Positions 1 to 8,886 of a DNA stretch of 33,869 nt are shown in pieces (position 1 is the first letter of the stretch; each line of letters starts with the position of its first letter). The notes under the pieces are model-generated. The model did no database searches and was not told the origin of the DNA. It was given only the letters and a program-made list of their open reading frames with translations. Source of the stretch: Clostridiales bacterium (GTDB lineage Bacteria; Bacillota; Clostridia; Oscillospirales; CAG-272); the NCBI GenBank assembly GCA_016282315.1, contig JAEEKG010000013.1, positions 1 to 33,869 of the forward strand, in the 5' to 3' direction. Made by a program: the position numbers and the translations under genes.

Positions 1-20
1 GTTACAGAGACCTTTCTCAT
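1..20 (-). CDS. Possible 5' end of a gene leaving the window
   Basis: An ATG on the minus strand at 20-18 opens a frame (M-R-K-V-S-V) that runs off the left edge. Six codons are far too few to identify a product. It is listed because it is preceded on the same strand by a promoter-like sequence, a short leader reading frame and two hairpins, which together look like the leader of a regulated gene. A GAGTAGG stretch just upstream of the ATG is the only candidate ribosome binding site. Confidence 0.3.
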
Positions 21-23
21 AGC

Positions 24-173
24 CTACTCAACCACTTTAATCACTTCGCATGGCTTTTATCCCATGCTCGGCGATTCAATCACCGAGTAGTTGACTTTTG
101 TGCTTCTTTTCTTCCATATCTTCTACTCCTATTAATGTAATAACAATATACATTCCGTGCACACATTTTTCAA
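24..173 (-). promoter_or_regulatory. Leader region with promoter, 13-codon leader ORF and alternative hairpins
   Basis: Read on the minus strand. A -35-like TTGAAA (173-168) and -10-like TATATT (150-145) are 17 bp apart. An AGGAG site (130-126) sits 8 nt before an ATG (117-115) that opens a 13-codon frame, MEEKKHKSQLLGD, ending at 76. Its Leu-Leu codons CTA CTC (90-85) are complementary to GAGTAG (29-24), just before the start of the next gene. The same bases overlap the foot of a hairpin at 87-67, next to a second hairpin at 67-48. The arrangement resembles translational-attenuation leaders; that reading is inference. Confidence 0.4.
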
Positions 174-252
174 GAGTAATTGTTGAACCGGTGTTGAGAA
201 ATGTATAGTAAAGTGGTAGACTAACAACAGATTTTTTGGGATGGTATGATAT

Positions 253-1560
253 ATGACAAAATTTGATGAAAAAAATATAAAGTATTCATTTGCAGTTATG
301 ACAGATGTACATATGTGTGACTCGATGGGTTTTGATTCAAGATTCAAACTCAAAAATGCTCTGGATTATACCAACAAGATATCCGAGAGAGATGGAAGAA
401 AAGTTGATGCTTTTTGTTTTGTCGGAGATACTCTTGACAGGGGTCTGGATTATCAAGCAAAGATGTTTGCTGATGTAATGCTTAATAATATAGACAACGA
501 TCAGAAGATTTTTTATTGCATGGGAAATCACGAGAGATTGAATCACGATGAAAAAGCAGCGATTCTTTCGATCAGAAAATACTTGGGCGAAAAATACTAC
601 GAAATAGATGAAGAATCCGAAGAAGAATTCATTAAAGGATTCAGAACGGCACATCTTGGCGGTCATCTGTTTTTTGCAATACAGTCAGATGACTATGATG
701 CTCCTGTGAAATTCAATGACGACACTCTTTCATACATAGACCAAAAACTGTCAGAAGAGTGCAAAAACAATCCGGGAAAATACATATTCATGTTCAATCA
801 CAGCATGTGTTACGGAACATGTTACGGAAGTGATCTTGATGGACCGGACAGTTTGTGGAACAATACTCAACTTGAAAAAGTATTGAAAAAGTATCCGAAT
901 GTTGTAATCTTCGGAGGTCATCTGCATTTTCCTCTCAATGACGAAAGAACAATTATGCAGACAGATTTCACATCTGTCGGAGCAGGTTGTGTCACATACA
1001 TGGCATGCGAAAACGGCGGATATGAATTCATGAGCGGAAGAACTACTATGAGAGACATGCTTTTATTCTCTCAAAATTTGCTCTGTGAACTCGATGAACA
1101 TGGTAATCTCAGAATACGAAGACTTGATGCATTCAACAAGTGGGAAATAAAGGAGCCTTGGGATCTCAGCGCACCAAAATCAGGCAAAGAGCATTTGAAA
1201 AAATATTCTATTGACAGAGGCAGTGATAAAAACAACAAAGCGCCTTCCATGGAAGGGTGCAAGGGATACATTAACGAAGAAGGCGACTACGGCAAGATTA
1301 TAATGAGACTCACTTTTGATGCCGGAAAAGACGATGATTTTGTTCACCACTATGAAATAGACAGTTATGAAAATGGTGTATTTGTCAAGCAGAGAAAAGT
1401 TTTGTCAGATTATTACAAACACAAGAATCCATCAGAAATGGTTGACAGTTTCACATTCAGATTTGCTGACAAAGAAGAAGGAAAGAGATACGGATTCAGG
1501 ATTCGAGCTGTCGATTCATGGGACAGAAAGAGTGAAGACATTATAGTCGGAGAAGTGTAA
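253..1560 (+). CDS. Calcineurin-like metallophosphoesterase with C-terminal Fn3-like region
   Basis: A 435-residue protein with the full metal-binding signature of the calcineurin-like phosphoesterase superfamily: D18-x-H20, G58-D59 in VGDTLDRG, G91-N-H-E94, H183 in NHSM, and G222-H-L-H225. Such proteins use a dinuclear metal centre to cleave phosphomonoesters or phosphodiesters; the substrate cannot be read from sequence. Residues from about 340 to the end look like a beta-sandwich of fibronectin type III kind (ends FRFADKEEGKRYGFRIRAVD). There is no signal peptide or membrane segment, so it is probably cytoplasmic. The ribosome binding site is weak (TGGGATGG about 10 nt upstream). It stands alone, transcribed toward the next gene, with a shared terminator between them. 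Confidence 0.85.
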   Translation: MTKFDEKNIKYSFAVMTDVHMCDSMGFDSRFKLKNALDYTNKISERDGRKVDAFCFVGDTLDRGLDYQAKMFADVMLNNIDNDQKIFYCMGNHERLNHDEKAAILSIRKYLGEKYYEIDEESEEEFIKGFRTAHLGGHLFFAIQSDDYDAPVKFNDDTLSYIDQKLSEECKNNPGKYIFMFNHSMCYGTCYGSDLDGPDSLWNNTQLEKVLKKYPNVVIFGGHLHFPLNDERTIMQTDFTSVGAGCVTYMACENGGYEFMSGRTTMRDMLLFSQNLLCELDEHGNLRIRRLDAFNKWEIKEPWDLSAPKSGKEHLKKYSIDRGSDKNNKAPSMEGCKGYINEEGDYGKIIMRLTFDAGKDDDFVHHYEIDSYENGVFVKQRKVLSDYYKHKNPSEMVDSFTFRFADKEEGKRYGFRIRAVDSWDRKSEDIIVGEV

Positions 1561-1569
1561 TAAAAAAGC

Positions 1570-1604
1570 AAGCCATACCAGAAAAAAAGGTATGGCTTAT
1601 TTTT
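1570..1604. terminator. Bidirectional intrinsic terminator
   Basis: A perfect 10-bp stem (1570-1579 with 1589-1598), loop of 9, with A-rich sequence to the left and a T-tract to the right, lies between two convergent genes. It can end transcription in both directions. Confidence 0.85.
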
Positions 1605-3312
1605 ACTCAAAATGTGGGAAATATGTAAATTCGTAGTGGTATTTGTGATTTGATTTTCCGAAGAACGCAACCGTGAAAGAGTTTGAATCATACGGACCGG
1701 AGCCTCTCATATCTCTGCCAAAGGAATCTTTAACGCCAGATCCTTTTATGAATACTTCGGGTCTTCCGGGATAATTGATTCTACCTGTTCCGTTCAACTG
1801 AATTGTATATGTCCCTTTGTCGGCGTACAGCATTGTTGAATCGTTTTCATAAAGTCCGCCCGGATTCAGTATAAACTCAAACTTCAGAGAAATATCGTCA
1901 TCACCTTCAGCCATGCAATCTATTGTAAATCCATTCTTGATCGGTGTTACAACGACTGTGCGGTTGAGCTCTCTTACGTTTATTTCTTTTCTCTTTGAGT
2001 GGTCCATTTTCCACCAGTTTGATGTCTCAGGCGGAGTATCAAATGTACTCTTGTATCCGGCCCTGTCCTTTGATGACAAAACATATGAGCCATCTTCGTT
2101 CTTTTCCAGTTTGCTAGGCCTGAATATGCTGTGTTCATCCCCGAAAAATGCTGCTGCAAATCTGCATCTGACTTCAAGATTTCCAGAATAATGCAGTTTC
2201 AAAAAATCCGGGTGCCAAGTCGTAAGAACAGTGAGACAGTCATTATATCTGTTTTGATAATAATGTCTTGCCATGCCTGTTGAAAGAAAAACACTTTTTT
2301 GAAGATTAGGCTTTACTGTATCTATAGACTCCTCAAGTTTTCCTAAGTCAGGCATCATAAGATACCAGAATTCAAGGATAGATCTGTCGGAATTAACCGG
2401 TATATTCAGTTTTTCCATCGCCTCAATTTTTGTCAGCAGATAATCTGCATACCAAGCAATTTCGGGATCTTTGGAAAAGATAGCTGCACCGTAAAAGAGG
2501 TAGTAGTATGGCAGAATGTCAAATTTTGTACCATTGTCAATTCTTGTGCTTGACATAGTGCAAACTGTGTCATCAGACTCTGTAAGGCTGAACATGAGTT
2601 TCAGATTTCTGACGACAGGATCAAGGAATTTTCTGTCTTTTGTCTGGAAATACAAGTGCAGATATTGTCTGTCACAAATAAGGTTGTAACAGCCAGTTGA
2701 TCTTTCTGTCCATTCACCTTCTTCTGAGCAGTCAATTCCTTCTGAAAGGTACTTGTTCATGACTTCAAGCGATTCTTCGTCTCCGAGGAGTTTGTGGCAT
2801 GCACAAAGAGCTGAAGCTATTGCCCATCTGTGATTTGGTGTATGGAATCCAAGGTGTTTCAATGCTTCGTTGTTTTTTTTCAAAGTGGAGATGAGTTGTG
2901 TATACACTTCTTCCTCGATTTGAGTGTGTGAAGATAATTCGCACAATACATATGCCATTTTTGAAAGAGTATCCGAAACACAAAATCCGGTTGTATTCGG
3001 ACAATGGATATTAGTACTCTGAAGATCTATTGAGCCATCGTCGTGAACATATCTTTTGTCAAAAAATTTAATCAGCTTCAGTACTGTCTCGAGTACGCTG
3101 GAATCAAGATAATACTTTGTACCCTTACAATAGTATCCGAACAAAAGTTCTTTTGCAGTTGCAACTATTGATTCTGGAGTGAACTGATGGAAAGGATATA
3201 TAAAGTGACCCAGTCCAAAGTAATCGGAGTCATTTCCATTATTAATGTGTCTTAATATATACTCACATGTGCTCGAAAGTAATCGGGGAACGTTATCTGA
3301 ATGTCTTAACAT
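1603..3312 (-). CDS. Putative polysaccharide-lyase-like (alpha/alpha toroid) protein
   Basis: A 569-residue protein that I do not recognise with certainty. The first ~370 residues are helical with paired-helix spacing and motifs such as NHRWAIASALCACHKLLGD and EWTERSTGCYN. The last ~170 residues are beta-rich (TVVVTPIKNGFTIDCMAEGDDDISLKFEF). A helical toroid followed by a beta-sandwich, with conserved N-H-R and Y/H/R residues, is the layout of heparinase II/III-like and alginate-lyase-like polysaccharide lyases. No signal peptide is visible, so if it is a lyase it would act on imported oligosaccharides. It starts 10 nt downstream of the aminopeptidase gene with an AAAGGCG ribosome site, so the two probably form an operon. 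A non-enzymatic role remains possible. Confidence 0.5.
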   Translation of the reverse strand: MLRHSDNVPRLLSSTCEYILRHINNGNDSDYFGLGHFIYPFHQFTPESIVATAKELLFGYYCKGTKYYLDSSVLETVLKLIKFFDKRYVHDDGSIDLQSTNIHCPNTTGFCVSDTLSKMAYVLCELSSHTQIEEEVYTQLISTLKKNNEALKHLGFHTPNHRWAIASALCACHKLLGDEESLEVMNKYLSEGIDCSEEGEWTERSTGCYNLICDRQYLHLYFQTKDRKFLDPVVRNLKLMFSLTESDDTVCTMSSTRIDNGTKFDILPYYYLFYGAAIFSKDPEIAWYADYLLTKIEAMEKLNIPVNSDRSILEFWYLMMPDLGKLEESIDTVKPNLQKSVFLSTGMARHYYQNRYNDCLTVLTTWHPDFLKLHYSGNLEVRCRFAAAFFGDEHSIFRPSKLEKNEDGSYVLSSKDRAGYKSTFDTPPETSNWWKMDHSKRKEINVRELNRTVVVTPIKNGFTIDCMAEGDDDISLKFEFILNPGGLYENDSTMLYADKGTYTIQLNGTGRINYPGRPEVFIKGSGVKDSFGRDMRGSGPYDSNSFTVAFFGKSNHKYHYEFTYFPHFE

Positions 3313-3322
3313 ATTACGCCTT

Positions 3323-4657
3323 TCAGTCAGCCAAGGTTCCCATAGGGTCCCAAGGTCTCAAATGAATGATCTCTCCATCATAAAGTTTAGATTTCTCACC
3401 AAGGTACTTCTTATCTACAACTACTTGGTATACATACAGGTCAAACCAACTGTCTGACATCATGTAATAACCCGAATTAACACCATCGCTGCCCCAGCTG
3501 TTTTCAACTTTCCAGCGTGTAGGATTGCCTTTTTCATCGAGATGAACGCCTGTTATGCACATTGCATGATTCATTGCGCTTGCTTTGTAATCCAATGCTT
3601 CGGCTTTTGTAAGTTTGGTGTCAAGACCCGTTACTGAATCATAGTCATACAGTTTGTCATCCCAGAGATTCTTTTCCTGGCGCTCGCCGTATTTTCCGCA
3701 GTCACATCCAAACCAAACAATAGAGTCATCTTTAAGCTGAGCTATAACAGCTTTCTTCAGTTCATCTATTTTTAGATTTAAATGACGAATCGGATTGCCT
3801 CCGACTACGTTTCCAAGTCTGTCAATTGTGTAAACTTTATCATAAGGTTTATCATTTGTCGGACCATTGATTACAGAGCCGAATTGTTCAAGGTAATCTC
3901 CAAAATATTTCTCATAGAATGAAAGAGGAGTGTAATCCTTCTCCAAGAAATATTTGCCGTCTTTATCCTTGTATTCGAAATCAAATTTTTCCGGAGGTAT
4001 TCCATAACATTCAGTCAAAAAGACATAAATAGATGCCATGAGTTCATCTTTTTTCTCTTCCAATTGCTCTTTTGTCTTGCCATGAGAATACATGTCTCTC
4101 AATAGAGCAGCACCTTTTCTGAGCGATGCGACAATTTGTCCATTTAACGCACCGGTGCTTGATGATTGAGCTGTTTCAGGATAAACGGATTTCGGAACAA
4201 TTCCGTATTTTCTGATGATGTTGACAAACATGTCCCATTGACCACCGTCAGACACGCCCTCTGAAACAATATATGATACAACTCTGTCATCTACATCAAG
4301 TGAAACTGTGTCGATAATATTCTCGTAGTACCAATTACATTTTTCAAGTTTGTCCCAAAATGCGAGCCAGCTCTGAGAAAATTCAAATTCAGTCAGATTC
4401 TTTTCTTTTCCAAATTTTTCTCTCATGAGGTTTGTTGCGGCAAACAACCAGCAACGACCTGAGCTTTTTTGATTTGCGCATTTCATTGTCTTAACTTCGA
4501 CGTTGAACAGGAATTTTTGTTCTGTCATTTCTTCGCCAACCATTGCGAGATTGGCTAAAGAAGATTTATATAACGCATTGCGAACCAGGTTTGAATTTGG
4601 TGTATATTTCAATGCTGATTCATAACTATTCAATACTTTTTTTGATATACCTTTCAC
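3323..4657 (-). CDS. pepC: Aminopeptidase C (bleomycin-hydrolase family, C1B cysteine peptidase)
   Basis: A 444-residue cytoplasmic cysteine aminopeptidase that trims N-terminal residues from peptides; family members form hexameric self-compartmentalising barrels. The catalytic triad is visible: Cys69 in SSGRCWLFA, His in NHAMCITGV and Asn in VENSWG. The length matches the family (about 435-455). The open frame extends 35 codons upstream and would add a hydrophobic stretch, but I choose the GTG at 4657. It has GGAGG 7 nt upstream, its product starts at the family-typical KGISKKVLNSYE, and the upstream codons lie over the gene's promoter (4717-4689). It is the first gene of a probable two-gene operon. 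Confidence 0.93.
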   Translation of the reverse strand: MKGISKKVLNSYESALKYTPNSNLVRNALYKSSLANLAMVGEEMTEQKFLFNVEVKTMKCANQKSSGRCWLFAATNLMREKFGKEKNLTEFEFSQSWLAFWDKLEKCNWYYENIIDTVSLDVDDRVVSYIVSEGVSDGGQWDMFVNIIRKYGIVPKSVYPETAQSSSTGALNGQIVASLRKGAALLRDMYSHGKTKEQLEEKKDELMASIYVFLTECYGIPPEKFDFEYKDKDGKYFLEKDYTPLSFYEKYFGDYLEQFGSVINGPTNDKPYDKVYTIDRLGNVVGGNPIRHLNLKIDELKKAVIAQLKDDSIVWFGCDCGKYGERQEKNLWDDKLYDYDSVTGLDTKLTKAEALDYKASAMNHAMCITGVHLDEKGNPTRWKVENSWGSDGVNSGYYMMSDSWFDLYVYQVVVDKKYLGEKSKLYDGEIIHLRPWDPMGTLAD

Positions 4658-4688
4658 GTGTCTACCTCCAAAGATAATTGTCGGGTAT

Positions 4689-4717
4689 ATTATGAGAGTG
4701 AAACAGAGGAATGTCAA
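4689..4717 (-). promoter_or_regulatory. Promoter of the pepC operon
   Basis: On the minus strand, TTGACA (4717-4712) and CATAAT (4694-4689) are separated by exactly 17 bp, a near-perfect sigma-A promoter 32 bp upstream of the GTG start. Its position also argues against the longer open frame being translated. Confidence 0.75.
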
Positions 4718-4791
4718 CATCAAATGGCAACATGTAGAACCACTTCTATCAATTTTGTACAAAATTACATGTATTATTATTGATTATTCTA

Positions 4792-4821
4792 TTCATTTTT
4801 GCGGAATCATTGTGATATAAT
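4792..4821 (+). promoter_or_regulatory. Promoter of the lipoprotein gene
   Basis: An extended -10 element TGaTATAAT (4813-4821) is preceded 18 bp upstream by a weak -35 TTCATT (4792-4797). An AAGGAG ribosome site follows at 4840-4845, before the ATG at 4855. It diverges from the pepC promoter. Confidence 0.65.
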
Positions 4822-4854
4822 TATTCTGCAAATAATTGCAAGGAGAAACAGAAA

Positions 4855-7341
4855 ATGAAAAAGCTATTATCCATTGTTATTGTTTTATCTATGATTCTGG
4901 TTTTGGTTGCTTGTTCTGGAACCCAGTCTCAAACAACCACTGTTGCCGATTCAACAGAAACAACCGAAGAGAAAACAGAGAACACAACAACTGTTGAAAC
5001 TACAACAGCTGAACAAACAACGGAAGAAACAACCGAACAAACCACAGAAGAGACTACAACGAGTACAACTATTCCCGAAAAGAAATCAATAAAGATTTTT
5101 GCTATAGGAAATAGTTTTTCAGAAGACAGTGTCGAATATCTGTACGGAATCCTCAAAGACCTCGGATATGAAGAAATTGTACTCGGAAATATGTATACAG
5201 GCGGATGTTCACTTGCTCAACATGCCAAGAATATCGAGCACAGAGAAAAAGGTTTTTATACCACATATTACGAGAATACAAACGGCAAATGGGTTTCAAA
5301 TCCAGTTCAACCGACACTCGTTAACACAATAAACAGATATGATTGGGATTACATTTCAATCCAGCAGGTTAGTGGAGACAGCGGAAGACCGGAAACATTT
5401 GAACCATATCTTACAATTGTCGTTAACTACATAAAGGAAAAATGTCCTGATGCACAATTGATGTGGAATATGACATGGGCTTATCCTGATGGCTCAGATT
5501 ATTCAAGCTTCAAGAATTATTCTTACAATCAGAAGACCATGTATGATGCAATTCTTAACACAACTAAGTCATTGATTTTAACAAGAGAAGAGTTCTCATT
5601 TGTAATACCAACAGGCACTGCAGTACAAAATGCAAGAACAAGTTTCCTGACAGAAAGTCAACTCCACAGAGATAATCTCCACTTGTCAAATATAATAGGC
5701 AGATATCTTGCTGCAATGATGTGGGCAAAACAGATTACAGGTATGAGTGTTGCTAATGTAACATACAATCCCGGTGTAACTGTTATAACCGATCAGATAA
5801 TGGAAGTTATAAAAGAATCTGTAGAAAATGCATATAAGCATCCATACGAAGTAACAGAATCTGAACACACTGAATTCGAATCAGTTTCAACAGATGAGAT
5901 TTTGTCCTCTTACAAACTTGATCCTAAAGACTACACTAAATTAAATTACACATTAACCAATTTCTCATATTGGAATTCCAATACACAAACAGATCTTGTA
6001 TGTGCAGAAAATGGAAGCACAGCTTCAAACCTCAATCAATATGCTTCAACACAATTGCTTGATAAAACACAGATACCTGTAGGTTCAATTATTATTATAG
6101 TTGACGGATATCAATACAGACCTGATGCATTTGTTTCAGTTGACGGAAATTTAATCAAAAATGGCACAGGTGACGGCAAGAGCGGTTATTCAAGACCCGG
6201 AATGGTTGCAACCGAAGCAGTACTCGTGACTGAAGAATGGTGGGCTAACTGGGATGTTGTAGGATTCAACATTTCTGTTTTGAACAATCCTGCAATAAAA
6301 GAATCGGTAATGAATTCATTCTACAAGAAATTTGCAATCTATGTTCCGAATGATCCAGATGCACCGCTTCCGAATCTTGATAAAGAAGTGAACAATGAAA
6401 GTCTTGAAGAAGTATTGAATGGAAAAGGATACAACCTTTCTGACTATGTAGTTCTTGATTTATCTATGACTACATATGCATATTTCAATTCTACTTCAAA
6501 TTCAAGCCTTGTAAGTAAAGTTGGAGGAAGCACAGCTTCTAACATCAATCAGTTTGCAGCTACTAAGATATTCACAAAGGATGATATTCCTGACGGATCA
6601 CTTGTTGTAGTATTTAGCGGATATCAATACAGACCAGAAGGCTGGACAACATTGAGTTCCAAAAACAGCGGAACGACAAGACCTACAAATGTAGTTACAA
6701 ATGGTGATGACTTGGTAACAGTTGTTGATCAGGCTTGGTGGGGCTCATGGAATTACAGAGCATTCAATGTAGCTAAAGCAGGAAATCCGGGCTTAAACGA
6801 CAGCGATATGCAGGGCTTGCTCAGTGTATTCTACATCCTTGTTCCAAAGGGCTCATCAAGCCATACTGAAGATGAAATAACAAATAATACTTTAAAGAAA
6901 GTATTATCTGACAATGGTTATGATGTTTCAAAATACAAAATGGCTCCTGTATCTTTAACAAATTATGCTTATTTCAATTCAACATCAAGTTCAAATTTAC
7001 AGAGTAAAGAAGGCGGAAGTACAGCTACAAACCTGAATCAATTTGCAGCAACACAGATGTTCGGAAAAACAGAACTTCCAGTTGGTTCTTTGATAATCGT
7101 GCTTAAAGGATACCAGTACAGACCTGAAGGCTGGATTTCACTTGGAACCAAAAACTCCGGTTCTGACAGACCTGCAAATGTGGTTGCATCAAATGCCGAT
7201 TCAATTACAGAAGTCACAAACAAATGGTGGGACAATTGGACATACAGAGCATTTAATATTGCAAAAGCAGGGAACCCGGCTTTGTCAGATAGTGAAATGA
7301 ATGCACTTGCAAATGTCTTCTTCATTGTTGTTCCTAAATAA
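4855..7341 (+). CDS. Surface lipoprotein: SGNH/DUF4886-like hydrolase with three C-terminal repeats
   Basis: An 828-residue secreted lipoprotein. Residues 1-20 are a lipoprotein signal peptide ending in the lipobox L-V-A-C20. Residues 22-75 are a low-complexity Thr/Glu linker that would span the cell wall. Residues ~78-330 are an SGNH-type hydrolase domain with G85-N-S87-F-S-E-D (nucleophile block) and D273-N-L-H276 (catalytic Asp-x-x-His), resembling DUF4886; such enzymes often deacylate carbohydrates. Three repeats of ~140 residues follow (about 353-500, 516-665 and 680-828). Each has GGSTA(S/T)N-x-NQ, GYQYRP and a W-W-x-x-W motif. The repeats may bind glycan, but that is inference. The gene has its own promoter and a strong terminator. 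Confidence 0.85.
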   Translation: MKKLLSIVIVLSMILVLVACSGTQSQTTTVADSTETTEEKTENTTTVETTTAEQTTEETTEQTTEETTTSTTIPEKKSIKIFAIGNSFSEDSVEYLYGILKDLGYEEIVLGNMYTGGCSLAQHAKNIEHREKGFYTTYYENTNGKWVSNPVQPTLVNTINRYDWDYISIQQVSGDSGRPETFEPYLTIVVNYIKEKCPDAQLMWNMTWAYPDGSDYSSFKNYSYNQKTMYDAILNTTKSLILTREEFSFVIPTGTAVQNARTSFLTESQLHRDNLHLSNIIGRYLAAMMWAKQITGMSVANVTYNPGVTVITDQIMEVIKESVENAYKHPYEVTESEHTEFESVSTDEILSSYKLDPKDYTKLNYTLTNFSYWNSNTQTDLVCAENGSTASNLNQYASTQLLDKTQIPVGSIIIIVDGYQYRPDAFVSVDGNLIKNGTGDGKSGYSRPGMVATEAVLVTEEWWANWDVVGFNISVLNNPAIKESVMNSFYKKFAIYVPNDPDAPLPNLDKEVNNESLEEVLNGKGYNLSDYVVLDLSMTTYAYFNSTSNSSLVSKVGGSTASNINQFAATKIFTKDDIPDGSLVVVFSGYQYRPEGWTTLSSKNSGTTRPTNVVTNGDDLVTVVDQAWWGSWNYRAFNVAKAGNPGLNDSDMQGLLSVFYILVPKGSSSHTEDEITNNTLKKVLSDNGYDVSKYKMAPVSLTNYAYFNSTSSSNLQSKEGGSTATNLNQFAATQMFGKTELPVGSLIIVLKGYQYRPEGWISLGTKNSGSDRPANVVASNADSITEVTNKWWDNWTYRAFNIAKAGNPALSDSEMNALANVFFIVVPK

Positions 7342-7357
7342 CTACATAGACTAGATC

Positions 7358-7401
7358 ACATAAAAAACACAGCCACTTTGCCGTGGCTGTGTTTTTTATG
7401 T
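7358..7401. terminator. Bidirectional intrinsic terminator
   Basis: A 19-bp perfect inverted repeat (7358-7376 with 7383-7401) with a 6-nt loop includes an A-tract on one arm and a T-tract on the other. It lies between the convergent lipoprotein and isomerase-like genes and can stop transcription from both. Confidence 0.9.
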
Positions 7402-7407
7402 CTGATT

Positions 7408-8859
7408 TTATTTGTGAACTACTACATTAAAGCCTACCATCTTACCCAGTTCTTTTATTTCTTCGACATAGTCTCCGTAAACAACAGCAAGATGATGACC
7501 GAATCCTTGTTCGGCTAGAGCATGAACAAATTCATAAGCTCCGCCTTCAACTTTATAATATACATCAGGCGAACATCCATATGAATGGTACGCGCAGCCG
7601 AGTATTTCACCTCTTGTAATCATAAAACTCTTTCCGTCTCTGGAAAAACGTCCTATTGTTACGGTTTTTGTGCTTGCATTTGCCATGTCTATCTGAATTT
7701 TGGTTCCCCATCCTTCAAATGTGAACTGGCCTATCTCATATGGCATATCAGGCTTGTTCAAGCCCTCCATCTTGAGGCCCGGAACAGAATGTCTAATCTC
7801 AAGCGTGTATTCATCAAATCCTTCAGCTGGTCCTGATACCAATCTTGAAACATGCAGATCCTCTTCGGGACGTTTGTGAGGTTTCACAAGTGAAGCGTTT
7901 CCCATGAAAACAGATTTTTTGGATAAGTACATGAATACCATAACAGCCATCCATGCATTTATGTCCTCTTCACAAGCGGTTGGGATTCCGCAATCTTTTA
8001 ACAAAGAATGCGTAAGGCATGGGGTGCACTTATATTGCATCGGAAGTCTTGATGCGCAGAGCTCCATGCAGGCTGTTGTGAATGCATTGCATCCAAGTTC
8101 CTCCATCATGGTCTTAACCGCTTCACAATAGAGAATATCCTGTTGCATTGCTTTTGCAGTCAATTTTGAAGCCTTGGCTCCTTTAATCAATTCTTCTGCT
8201 TTTTTTGTTATTGTTTCATCAACTTTGAGTTTATCCATAACAGAGAAGACATCTTTCATTGATCTTCTTGCTTCTCTGATGCCATACATCTTATTCAGAC
8301 CATATATGTCAGGATTGCTTGAAACAACTGATACCGGTGATTGTTCTCCGGTAGTCAATACAAGAATTTTGGTGTTTTTGATTGCTTTCTTGACTTGAAG
8401 AAGTTTTAGTATCTGGTTGTATTCTTCAAAATCGTAACCAAAATAGAATTCTTTTCCAATAGAAGAATAATATGCTCCCAAATCTATCGGAGTTGGGCCT
8501 CTGTTGATCATGGACATCGGCTTATCCAGCCTCTCAAGTCCGGGAACTCTGTAAGTCATTAAAAAAATGTCTGTGTCAACAAGATCTTTTTTTAACAAAT
8601 CAAATTGTTCATCTGAAATGTAGAAATTTTCTACGAATTCAATATACACGGGTTCCAAAACATTGGCATATTCCGGATTTATGTTTTCACACAATTGTTT
8701 ATACCAGATTTTGCATTGTTCGCGGCCTGTTCTTCTCTCATATTCGGGAGACAACTCTTCTGGTCTTCCAACTCGGCAAGGACCTTCCCAGTAAGCTGTG
8801 TGTGTTCTGTTCGAAAAAATGGGTTTGATGTTAATTTTAACATCTATTGCTTTTTTCAT
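7408..8859 (-). CDS. L-fucose/L-arabinose isomerase-like protein
   Basis: A 483-residue cytoplasmic protein resembling the COG2407 family (L-fucose isomerase and relatives), which interconvert aldoses and ketoses with a bound divalent metal. The best family signal is the middle segment CTPCLTHSLLKDCGIPTACE followed by DINAWMAVMVFMYLS and FMGN, then a beta-rich C-terminal domain (GQFTFEGWGTKIQIDMA). The start is fixed by GGAGGG 6 nt upstream of the ATG. It lies 27 nt after the HD-GYP gene on the same strand and probably shares its transcript. A true fucose or rhamnose isomerase would feed the microcompartment operon 9 kb away, but several family members act on other sugars, so the substrate is open. 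Confidence 0.65.
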   Translation of the reverse strand: MKKAIDVKINIKPIFSNRTHTAYWEGPCRVGRPEELSPEYERRTGREQCKIWYKQLCENINPEYANVLEPVYIEFVENFYISDEQFDLLKKDLVDTDIFLMTYRVPGLERLDKPMSMINRGPTPIDLGAYYSSIGKEFYFGYDFEEYNQILKLLQVKKAIKNTKILVLTTGEQSPVSVVSSNPDIYGLNKMYGIREARRSMKDVFSVMDKLKVDETITKKAEELIKGAKASKLTAKAMQQDILYCEAVKTMMEELGCNAFTTACMELCASRLPMQYKCTPCLTHSLLKDCGIPTACEEDINAWMAVMVFMYLSKKSVFMGNASLVKPHKRPEEDLHVSRLVSGPAEGFDEYTLEIRHSVPGLKMEGLNKPDMPYEIGQFTFEGWGTKIQIDMANASTKTVTIGRFSRDGKSFMITRGEILGCAYHSYGCSPDVYYKVEGGAYEFVHALAEQGFGHHLAVVYGDYVEEIKELGKMVGFNVVVHK

Positions 8860-8886
8860 ATTACCCTCCGAAAGATAATTAAGTTA

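Noticed and set aside
4658..4762. N-terminal extension of PepC with a hydrophobic, signal-like segment
   Set aside because: These codons overlap a near-consensus promoter on the same strand, and GGAGG is placed correctly for the GTG at 4657. The family normally starts there and is cytoplasmic.
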